NCBI RefSeq assembly: GCF_052324685.1
Contig: NC_135228.1
Location: 9,775,386-9,839,385 of the forward strand
Direction: 5' to 3'
DNA length: 64,000 bases
From: Brachyhypopomus gauderio
Lineage: Eukaryota; Chordata; Actinopteri; Gymnotiformes; Hypopomidae
The number at the start of each line of letters is the position of its first letter. The stretch's first letter is position 1. The notes below the pieces were generated by a model. That model was not told where the DNA came from. It did not search any database and saw only the letters and a program-made list of their open reading frames with translations. The translations under genes were made by a program, and so were the position numbers. Shown here one piece after another: positions 50,419 through 59,500 of this stretch.

Positions 50419-51329
50419 TTATTTTTATCTCTCTGCAGCTTGTGAATGATTCTTATGTTGAACTTCAAGGAAGGAGGATTGCAACTGTCTTGGTCTATGT
50501 AAGACCTGTTTGAAGGACTTTCTCTGAGCACAGATTCAGTTTACACCACACAATGTCAGGTTCATCATTAAACTCATTAACCTGTCTACTACTTTGTCTC
50601 AGATGAGTGATGTGGAAGTTGGCGGTTCCACTGTGTTTCCAAGCGTTGGTGCGGCACTTCGACCCAAAATGGTCGGTGAGCCTCTCGGTCCCTCTTGCAT
50701 TTGAAAGCAACTGCTAGAGCAGCAAGAATGTAAATGTCTTCACATTTAAGCAGAAGGGTGCTCACGTCTGTGCTGCAGGGCTCAGCGGTGGTGTGGTTCA
50801 ACCTGTTGAAGAGTGGAGAGGAGGACGCTCGTACCCTGCACGCTGCTTGCCCTGTTTTTCTAGGCAGCAAGTGGGGTCAGTATCCAAAATAAACATTACC
50901 ACATAGATTGTTCTGCTCTACTGAATAAGAATTAATATAATGAGTTTCATACTTTCAAACAAACCCTGTGTTAAGTGACACCAAACAAAGACTCTAGGGG
51001 TTTAGCATTATTAATATTGGGCCAACTGCTGCTTCATTGTACACAAACCACCCAGGAAATTGATAATAAAACGGAAACATGCTGAAAGAACATGTCTACA
51101 GTAAATATTTGATTGATCAGAGTCTAGAGTCTAGATCAACAGTGTAATATTTTCCATCAAAGATTAGATATTTGCTACCATTTAAATTTAAAATGATGTT
51201 TGATGAGAGATACTTTACAAAAATGCTCAAATGTGTTTCTTATCAAATTTTGATGCAGTTGCCAATAAGTGGATCCGCTCCTTGGGACAAGAATTCAGGA
51301 GGAAGTGCTCTCTGTCCAGCACTGAATGA
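44136..51329 (+). CDS. Tandem P4HA-like prolyl 4-hydroxylase alpha subunit paralog
   Basis: A second P4HA-type gene in the same direction, 1.3 kb after p4ha2. Exons: 44136-44211, 44660-44756, 45073-45224, 46196-46315, 46460-46699, 46918-47090, 47471-47647, 49631-49701, 50027-50126, 50222-50272, 50439-50498, 50603-50671, 50779-50875, 51259-51329. They join in frame to 517 residues. A hydrophobic start ([17 protein letters not shown]) looks like a signal peptide. Dioxygenase ligands H415, D417, H483 and K493 are intact ([21 protein letters not shown]), and the five family cysteines are kept. In the peptide-binding domain the p4ha2 tyrosines Y176, Y181, Y182, Y211, Y214 and Y217 become N, F, Q, R, S and F. 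Only one exon occupies the alternative-exon slot. It is closer to P4HA1/2 than to P4HA3 in the catalytic domain. It is probably a functional but diverged prolyl hydroxylase; the substrate is unknown. Confidence 0.85.
47722..47920 (+). repeat. 5' terminal inverted repeat of the Tc1 element
   Basis: Left IR/DR arm. The outer transposase-binding direct repeat starts at the terminus, and the inner copy (gaaaataagtatttggtc) lies near 47899-47916. Confidence 0.88.
48081..49106 (+). CDS. Tc1 family DD34E transposase, 341 aa, open
   Basis: Cut-and-paste transposase of the Tc1 group. The N-terminal paired-like DNA-binding region has helix-turn-helix sequence ([20 protein letters not shown], about residues 26-45) and a basic linker (RSGAPRK, 57-63). 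The catalytic triad is D153 (IWSDETK), D244 (FQHDNDPKH) and E279 ([10 protein letters not shown]), with the family spacing of 34 residues between the last two. Length and triad positions agree with those of Sleeping Beauty-type enzymes. A glycine-rich loop ([11 protein letters not shown]) is present. There is no stop or frameshift. Whether it is active cannot be judged from sequence. Confidence 0.95.
   Translation: MVKTKELSEDTRNRIVDLHQAGKTESAIGKQLGVKKSTVGAIIKKWKTYKTTTNLPRSGAPRKISARGVKMITRTVRKNPRTTRGDLVNDLQKAGTNVTKATISNTLRRQGLRSCSARRVPLLKPVHIQAHLKFAREHLDVPEEYWENVIWSDETKVELFGKNTTRRVWRTVNAELHPKNTIPTVKHGGGNIMLWGCFSAKGPGRLVRVHERMNGAMYCEILGANLLPSARAMKMKRGWVFQHDNDPKHTARATKEWLRKKHFKVLEWPSQSPDLNPIENLWRELKVCVARRQPQNITALEEICMEEWANIPATVCANLVKTYRKRLTSIIANRGYTTLLR
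49117..49316 (-). repeat. 3' terminal inverted repeat of the Tc1 element
   Basis: Right IR/DR arm, the reverse complement of the left arm with only a few differences. It begins right after the transposase stop codon and ends ...ttccccactg before the TA duplication. Confidence 0.88.
49741..49819 (+). repeat. LINE/SINE 3' tail with (attc)n
   Basis: The sequence gcgccttgggaatctgg and aaggcgctatataaat, followed by about seven attc units, is the typical 3' end of L2-mobilised retroelements in fish. It lies in the intron of the P4HA-like gene just after exon 49631-49701. Confidence 0.6.
49994..50026 (+). repeat. (TTTC)n forming the polypyrimidine tract of a splice acceptor
   Basis: About seven tttc units run directly into the cag acceptor of exon 50027-50126 in the P4HA-like gene. 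Confidence 0.9.
50346..50415. repeat. (TA)n microsatellite beside a splice acceptor
   Basis: About 35 TA units in the 166-bp intron of the P4HA-like gene between the HYD exon and the 60-bp exon. The tract ends 23 bp before the acceptor AG at 50437-50438. Confidence 0.98.
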
Positions 51330-51733
51330 GTCCAAGAATGTCAAGCATTTGGGAAAACAAGCATTTTCCAAAGATATGATGATTTTTCAAGATATTTTTC
51401 CCAGTGTGGTGGTCTTGCTTCTTATGCCAGAAACCCAAATCAGAAATACTTTAGGACTAAGAGGTCTGACCAGTACTGTGTCAAAGAAGCTGAGCTGAGT
51501 TGTAATACCTGTGACAGAATCCATCATCTGTGGTTTTTACTTAATTGTTCAATAAGAAAAAATTACAAATGCATTTTTTCTTGGTTTCAGCTATGTTCTC
51601 AGTAGATAAAAAAATTACTGTATGGTACTGAGGTATACTGTAGAACTGACACACAAGGAAATAATTTTTGAATTTATTTTATTTTATGATATATTACAAA
51701 AATGTGTAATATGTATTGATATTTAATCTGATA

Positions 51734-51739
51734 AATAAA
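51734..51739 (+). terminator. Polyadenylation signal of the P4HA-like paralog
   Basis: AATAAA lies 405 bp after the stop codon and is followed by a GT-rich stretch (cagtggtttgtttgtt). It is the first canonical signal downstream of the stop codon. Confidence 0.6.
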
Positions 51740-52399
51740 CAGTGGTTTGTTTGTTACAGTGAAGACATTATGGTTGTAGTCTTTTCAAATGCACAGATAC
51801 ATACTTTACTGCTCACATAACTTCAGCATGTGACTGACATCAAACTGACCTGTTTGTTTTATTAAATGGACCTTTTATTTAGATTCAACATGGAAAAATG
51901 GAAATGAAATTCAAAGTTTTTTTTCTGTGCACACACATAACAGCCTGTAAATGGGGCAAATGTGCAAAGAGACACTCGATGAGTAGTTCTTCACTGCGCC
52001 ATAAGATGGCAGTCAGAGGATGGAAAGATGGAGTAAAGAAATAAAAATATAAGAATATATGTCCTTGGCTCGTTGGTAGGGTCGAACTACATCTTTTCTG
52101 TGGAAAGTTATCCGTAACCTATATTAATTGTAAATCCGTCCAAAATTCAGGGGTGAAAAGCTCGAAATCTTTGTAGACCAGTCACTTACATCAAATACAT
52201 TATTATCAATCTAACAGTCTTCAAAATTGTAATACCTCGTACATGGTGTAGCATTAAACGAAGAACAAAACGTACAGCCAGCGTAGCCAAATCTGGCCGA
52301 TGTGAAATTCTTTCTTGAATCGTGGTAAATACGCTTTGCATCCCGCGGTAGAGAAAAAATATATTTTATGGAAGTTTAACAACGCCTACAGAACTGTTA

Positions 52400-52720
52400 A
52401 ACGGCAGACATGACCGACTGAAACATTTAGCTCAAAATTATGAAGAGATGGCTCTGGAGACAGGCTGTGGAAAATGCCTTTACACCGAAGAGATCGCACT
52501 ATGATGGCCAAGGAGACTGCAGTCCCTGTTTCAGCGAATGTGGTGAGCTCATTCTCGCTGTACAAAGAGGGCGGGGCCAGGAAGCATCATCGGTGCCGTC
52601 GTTGCATTGTACTGTTGCTGATGCTGAGGGGTATCGAAAAAAATGTAAGACTATGGGAACGGACCTGAGGGTAGTAGGCCTTGATTCGTCGACAAGACAT
52701 ATTTTTTGGTAAGCATCGAT
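52400..52720 (+). other. GC-richer segment, possible promoter or first exon of an unidentified gene
   Basis: The stretch has more CpG and GC than its surroundings. A plus-strand frame starting with ATG at 52501 reads MMAKETAVPVSANV and meets a good donor (gtggtgagct) near 52540-52546; the frame also stays open to 52668. I do not recognise the protein, and no acceptor-linked continuation was found in the next 11 kb. It could be an orphan first exon, a CpG-rich promoter, or chance. Confidence 0.25.
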
Positions 52721-55309
52721 CTATATTTCAGCTTGTTTGATGGAAATTCACTCTCCGATGATTATATCTGTACGTTGTTGTACGAAATATGCGCGTTCAA
52801 AACCGAATTTCAGAGGCAATAAGGCATGGCTTATACGTGGCTTGGGCTAAGTAGACATTTAACGCAGCGTACTGCCGTCACTACACCACTACGCCAGGCA
52901 GAATATAGATATAAAATGTGTGGTTATTCGATAATGCATGCTTGATATATATAAATATATATTTGTATTATGTATGAGTCAGTTGGAGCCGGCGTGTCCG
53001 GGCTGCGCATTGAGACGCACAGCATCCAACCTTGTGAAGATAACGAGCATCGCTGATGGCCGCTCATTATTATCAAGGCCATATTACAAAATAAAATTAT
53101 CTGTTACGTTGTATAGTCTGTAGGCCTATACATGTTTTATGTTTTCGGTTTTGTTTTCATATAAAGCTGCCTGAATACTAAAGACAGGCCCACATGCATT
53201 GAGAGCCAGGTGTCAGTTATGGTAGTGGTAAAATAAGCGATAACCATCGTTCATAGATACCTAGAGTTTCCCCAAAAGCATTATATGAATATTTTGGTCG
53301 ACCTGTATATTAGACGTGAATATTGACGTAAATGTTGTCCATATTACGTCTCTAATATTATGCAGTGTAAAAGAGGAAAGGCATCTCAGCATCTAATATA
53401 GAACCCATCAGTTTATTTCTCCTGCATAATGCAATAGTACCGTAAAACATTTAATTTATGGGTTCAGTGAATCCTGTGTAGGCTATACAGTTGTGGCGAG
53501 TATATAAATGATACAGTTTACGTAGCGTTTACATTCTTAGATTGAGATCGCAAATTTGAATAAATGTTGGTTGTCGCCAGGTGTGAGATAACTGCAATTT
53601 TGTTTTATTGGTTTCTAAAACCAGATAAACATGAATCACATATTTGAATAAAACACAAGTTGCTTACGTTAACCTGTCATTTAGGTTGCCTGTTACTACA
53701 GATGAGTATTGTGTGTACTGTGGTTTTGGAAACATAACAGCTCACATCTATACAAGTACAATACAGTAAGTGATGCTAGGCATTTAAGGCCAGTATTTTC
53801 ATTTGCTAAGAAAGAGAGTATACATTTATAAAAATGTTGAAAATTGAATTACATGAATTCAACATTTAAATGTATGTACAGAAATATTAGATATATATTG
53901 TCATAATTCATTTTATGCTTCCAAGAATTCAGCAATCGATTACATTCAGCAATAGATTACACCTTTACATTCTCAGCCTTGATGATATGGAGAGATTTGG
54001 AACAACTATTCTAGCAGCCACATAAATTGCATAACACAGAATAGGCCTGTATCTGCCTCCTGCAGAAACCCAGCATACTGAAAATCTCATTTGACCCACA
54101 GGAAATGATAGGGGTAACCCAGACTGGGAGGAGTGTAAGTTCAGCATTAATATTACATCACATCCTTTCCACAAGATTCTGTGAGTGGTGGGGAAATATG
54201 GAGGATCTCGCCCCAACACCTTCATTCTTATTTGAAATGATCCGACAATAAAACGTGAAGCTGAGTTGGAACTATTGTATTAAAACAAATGTAGAATCAT
54301 GTGGATTTGGACCCCAGTCTGAAGAAACAGAATTTGCAATGTACTTCTTAAATTACCGATCCTAAGCTCACGGTTAAGGTCCTTGCTTTTATGGTTGGTG
54401 GTTTTAGTGACCCACAGTCTAGTAGTCCAGTGACAGTTGCTGTGGTCCAGTTTAATTATCAAAATTTACTCAAAAGACGGTAAACAATCTCTTCAATCAT
54501 TTTGGCACTGTAATTATTTTACAATATTAGTATGCATAATATGATTAAAGCTGCTGAGCTTTTTTATAAGTAGCATTATGGAAGCAGTGATAGCAAAGAT
54601 TCAATTTTGAATTTCAGTAAATATTGGCAGGTTTTCATTCATGGTTTCCTGAAATTGGGTTTGAGTATCATAAGGGTTACTTCACATGCTCTCTGGATAG
54701 CAACCTAAGTTTTGACTCAGCCAAGAAGTGTCATAAAGAAACAGTCAGAGTTTGTCAAAGTTTGATTAAGACAAAACTGGGTCACCAGTGTGCTTGTGAT
54801 GCATTCGCCTCACGCAGGTTTACTGGGATGTGGGCCATTGCAGCTGGTGGGAAACATGAGCCCCTTTTCACATATGTTTCCTGGGTGCTGCTTATCCATC
54901 TGGAGTGAGATTCTTTTGCCTTTGTTATTTCTATTAATAGCTTAGTCCATTTTTTCAAGCTAAATGATGCATATTTTCTTTTAAAATGTGATGCAACCTT
55001 TCACTTGAGCCTTTTTCTTTTATGACCTCAAATAGCAAATATTGAATTATTCTGTGAGATTAAGATTAAATAGTTTCAAATGCTTAAAGTGGCCACCTTA
55101 AATCCTAGATAAGGGTGCTGGTAAGGCTTACCTTATTTAATTAATTTATTGCTAAATATGCACTTGTGGTTTCCATGGTGCCACAACCACCCAGCCGTCT
55201 GTTTAAAGCTGTCATTCTTTTTTATTTAAAAAGATCTGTCATCTGTGATGGCTGGTATGGTCTCTCTGTGTCTCAGTGCCATTTTTGCATTTTGCTTTAT
55301 AGCTTCTAA

Positions 55310-55935
55310 TTTCACTGTAAATAATCATCGGAACCAGGGTTTGAAAATTCTTGTGCGTAAGCTAAAATAAATGCCAGTGGTAATTGCCATGTTACGGCAC
55401 TGTTGTGGTTGAATTGAGTTGGAGGTTTGTAGCAAAGCAGATAAGCATCATATGAGGCAATGTGTAAAATTGTACAATTAACAATGTCAGAACGCACGCA
55501 AGCAAGGGTATCGGTAGCATGAATGAAATGAAAAGCTTTCAGGTTCCCAGTTGGGGTGTGACTAGGCTGGACTCTTGCTTGATGTTTGCTGCTTTTATGA
55601 GAAAGCAAAGCATATGGACTAAGAGCAAATGTGGCCCACCACTCACTTATCCCAGATAAACACCTGCTAAAAATGGCAACCAGAGTGGCATATGGGCATA
55701 GCTGGGCTGTCTGTCTAGTGAGGGACGATGCAGCCACAAGACCAGACCTTGACTCTGTGTGTCTTTTCCTGTACTGACTCCCTGCTTTGACTAAGGCTTT
55801 AGCTTGTTGGTATACAGACTCTAGCTTAGTTGTACTATGATAAAATGCATTTGTCATGGAGACAAGAAAACATTTCTGTAAACTGCCCAGGACAAGTGTG
55901 TCTGCTAAACAGTATAAATGTAAATGTAAGAAAGA
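55310..55935 (+). repeat. Dispersed repeat with tctgctaaa ... (aaatgt) tail
   Basis: The 3' end (gacaagtgtgtctgctaaac, then aaatgtaaatgtaag) resembles a repeat tail I associate with otophysan fish genomes. The upstream limit is uncertain. A 223-codon minus-strand frame covers it, but no protein family is recognisable. Confidence 0.4.
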
Positions 55936-56952
55936 AGAATTGGGGCAGTTGTAATCAGATTGTGGTTTGGCACAAATAAACATTTAATGACTGGCATCCA
56001 GCAGCTACTGCAGACTCATTTGTTTCTGGGTTAATACAGCATTAGGTCCAGAGACCTATGCGTGACACGGCCCAGGCCACATTCATGCCCAGATGAGAGT
56101 CATAGCCCAGAATCAAAGCACAGAATCAGAGCTCAGGGGGCTGACCTGAAATCCAGTTTCCTCCTTGTCGTCTTTTTTCCGCAGTTGCCATGATGATCCA
56201 AGGAGCAAAATGGATGTATTGATGTTGCAGGTGAATCTTGTGAAAATATCGATGAGATCACAGGATTGTTGATTTGTTGGAATATTCCCAAATATCTTTG
56301 TAGAACAGGGTGCAGGCTGAAGGTTGTCCCTGGGTGCAGAGTTTGTATTTGGAGGAGCAAAAGGAAGCATGACACACAACAGTGGCGTCTCTGGGTTAAC
56401 AGGGACAATGGCACCACTGCGATACTATAGAGAAGCAGAGAATCAACTGGTGAGAATTTACATTTTTATAATGTAAATTTTACATTTTATGTGATTAAAT
56501 ATTTTGTTTGGAGCAGCTTATGATATTCTATGCAAAACCTTAGACAGCTTATAGGTTATAGGTTAGGACACAAAAATATATTATATCAGAATGTAAGGTT
56601 AGTTTGTCACATGGGGACTTAATCAGGTGCTTAGCTCATTATCCTGTTCATTTGATAAAATGCACATAGACGTTAACTATTTGCCCAATAGTAATTTCAA
56701 TAAAGTGAATTAGATTAATGCATGATGTTGCAGTGCAGTATAATGGAGAGTGAGGCCATATAAATTGATATTGCATTAAGGTAAAAACTACAGGTCCCAT
56801 AGTGTATTGCTTTAACAATGCTAAGTGAATAGTTTATGTAATGGTGCTAACAATTCCATTTGAGCAGTGGATGAAGCATTCGAAAGGAAGGAGTTGAAAT
56901 GCACAGCAGAAATACACAGACTTGGTGGTTGAGGCAAGAGAATATGGATGAC

Positions 56953-57017
56953 AGGCCTATATAAGGCCAGGAGAGATTGGTGCTAGGCCTATATAAGGCC
57001 AAGAGAGATTGGTGCTA
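56953..57017. repeat. 32-bp tandem duplication
   Basis: The unit aggcctatataaggcc followed by (a/g)agagattggtgct occurs twice in a row, at 56953 and 56985. Each unit contains the palindrome ggcctatataaggcc. Confidence 0.85.
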
Positions 57018-58754
57018 GGCGATTTGTAGCTAACTCTACCACATCCTTGCTTGTGGAATTTGGTTTTAGAGGCTGTAAGCTATGAAGGGTTGCTATGAAG
57101 GAATTACCTAAAGTAGATGAAAGGGCTGTTACAGGTTATGTACAGGAAATGAATGATAAAGATGGAATGGCTGAGCCGTTTGGTACTTTAGGTATGTCAG
57201 GCTTGGATATGTGATGTTTTGTATATGATTGGCTTAAAAGTGATCCAGACATCATTGTTGAGCATACTGGAGGTGTTGTGGGTGTAATTCAGTGAAAAAC
57301 AGATGAAGGGAGGTGCTTGATGACCTCTGTAAAGAGCTTGTGTGTTTGTCTACTGTGAAGAGAGAGTGGCCTATGTGCATGTCTAGTGATCTGGCACAGG
57401 TATTTGACATATTGCCCTGTGTATAATTACATCAGTGGAGTGTCTTTTTACAATCTTTGTAGTAATTAACTTGATGTTTCTGTATGTTTGATCATATCTT
57501 GTGAATCTACCATGAAGAGATCAGCCCCGTAAATGCAATGTGAGCTCTGGACAGCTCCACTAAGTAGTAGGATCACATTGCAATAAGTCTAATTAGTCAT
57601 TTGATTTTACCTTGCATCAATTACAGTAACGTTTCCGTTTGACCTGACTGAGGAAGGACAAGTATTTGGTTTGGAAAGTGAGAGTCACATGAGGTTGCTG
57701 TCAAATGAGGACTGATGTATGTCTGGTATTGATCTCAGAGCTCTTTTGAATCAGAACTGTCTAATCAGATTTAGCGACCTCCAGGTGATTTGTTTGTTTT
57801 ATAAATACTAGAAGAAAAGGGGTTCCAAATGGCTTGGAAAGAGATGTATTTTTTGTATTTGTTTTTTGTGTTAGTGTATTAGTGTATTTGTGTTTGTTTC
57901 CGACATTTTGTTGGTCATTTTGTAGGTAATTGTTGTAATATTTTTTAAAAAGCTCAGAGCTCAGAGCTCTTCCTCTTGCTTCTGTATCGGTGAGGTTCAA
58001 TGACCTTTTTATCTAAACTCTACAAGGTCAGATACAGACATTAGAACCTAGAGGTCTGTAACTTTAATGATTATTTCTGTGGTTTACCAAGCTGGGATCT
58101 GATGGCCAATGGTAATGATAGTGAGCCATTCTACCACAGTGCTCTCACATGCCAGATCCTTCAGATTCTTTATGTTAGGATCCAATCAGAAGGCAAACAT
58201 TTTTTAGATGTGTAATGATGTAGACAAACCAACGCTGCCAGTAGATGATTTGATGCTGTTATATCGGAAACAACCCACCCACCATGGATCCACAGGAGTA
58301 ACTGAGGCTTCCACATCTACACTGAAGTGGCTACTTGGATAGACTAAAAATAGCATAATAAAGTATGGACTTGTTACCTGCTGGGCAATGGTTGGAGGAT
58401 GGGTTCCCTTTTGAATCTTGATCCTCCTGAGGTTTCTTCCTTAATTCCGCCAAGGAGTTTTTCCTTTTTGTTCATCAGGAGATCTGAAACCATACATTTG
58501 GAAATGTGATTTATGATGTGTTGTAAAAAGCACCATAAAAATTGTTTTTTACTTAATGAGAGCTTCACAATCACGTCAAGAAGAATTTAAGAAATGTAGT
58601 TCTTTTTCTCCCTAAACATAGCTAGCTCTTCCACTGCTGACGTTTATGCATAATTGTTTCTGGCCTGGCCTAACAGATGTCCTGGTTAGCTAGCATTGCT
58701 TTGTCATTGACAAAAAGAGAACTAAACCTTTCATCCAACCAATGACAGTCTAAA

Positions 58755-59050
58755 TGTCACGGTGAGGCGGCCCCCTACCGGCCGCCTCCGTTCACAGCGG
58801 CTGTTGTTGTTGTTGTTTGGTGACGTCATGTGCGTCCCTCAGGTGGGCGGAGCCCGTGATCCGTCTCACCTGAGGGTCGTTTGTTTGCCTATATATGTCT
58901 TGTCTTTGTATCAGTTGACCGCTGGTCATTATATCCTTAATTTGGATCTTTTGCACGGGTTTTGGTTTGCACACTTTCTATTAAACCATCCTTTTTCCCT
59001 GAGACTTGGCGTGATCGCTTCCTTTTCAGTTGCTCACACCGCCCGTCACA
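58755..59050 (+). mobile_element. Solo LTR, copy 2
   Basis: A 296-bp TG...CA element (tgtcacggtgagg ... cgcccgtcaca) with its own 5-bp duplication ctaaa (58750-58754 and 59051-59055). It carries a TATA-like tatatat (58890-58896) and, about 90 bp on, an attaaa polyadenylation-like signal (58980-58985), the U3-R-U5 order expected on the plus strand. It closely matches the copy at 26219-26515 in opposite orientation. Confidence 0.82.
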
Positions 59051-59352
59051 CTAAAGTGTTTCACATCTGGGCTCAGTGATTCACATCTGTTTCTGAATAC
59101 AGATAGGAGTGATGTGATTGCTAAACCATTAAGCTTTAAAATTAGTTGGCTTTTCAGAATCTTTTTTTTTTACCATTTTTTTAATTCACATGACAAGAAC
59201 TGTTTAAAGAACTGTAGTTCTTAGTAAACCATACTGTAGTATTTAGTAAACCAGCATCATAACTCTTGGACAAACTTGTGAGGGCTGTGATTCCCTTGTG
59301 GTTGGAATGACAATTAAGCCAAGTAGCGCCTCAGCAGCACAGGACATGAAAA

Positions 59353-59500
59353 CTGTACAGGTGAATAACATCCGATGATAGTATGAACACTGTACAGGTG
59401 ATTAAAATCTGATGGTTGTATGGACACTATACATGTGAATAGCATCTGATGGTAGTATGAACACTGTACAGGTGAATAACATCTGATGGAAGTATGTTGG
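59353..59500. repeat. 37-bp minisatellite, four units
   Basis: Units start at 59353, 59390, 59427 and 59464 with ctgtacaggtgaataacatc (variants ctatacatg, attaaaatc) and continue tgatggtagtatgaaca. The constant 37-bp spacing without spacer differences shows a tandem array. Confidence 0.9.

Larger units (their letters stand above)
52721..58749. other. Intergenic or intronic DNA, no gene identified
   Basis: Contains the dispersed repeat near 55.3-55.9 kb and the 32-bp duplication. Around 57090-57290 the plus strand reads in broken frames (KVDERAVTGYVQEMNDKDG; WLKSDPDIIVEHTGG) that look coding-like but are unrecognised. Otherwise nothing. Confidence 0.45.

Noticed and set aside
52938..53123. 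Short Cys-containing frame near 53.0 kb (QLEPACPGCALRRTASN)
   Set aside because: Only 61 codons, no splice context and no recognised domain. The CpG content may simply extend the island at 52.4 kb.
55312..55983. 223-codon open frame on the minus strand
   Set aside because: Longest anonymous frame, but it overlaps a dispersed repeat tail, has no domain or motif that I recognise, and ends without splice or promoter context. Treated as chance within repeat DNA.
59353..59500. Regularly spaced repeats considered as a CRISPR array
   Set aside because: The units are fully tandem without unique spacers, there are no cas genes, and this is vertebrate DNA. It is a minisatellite.
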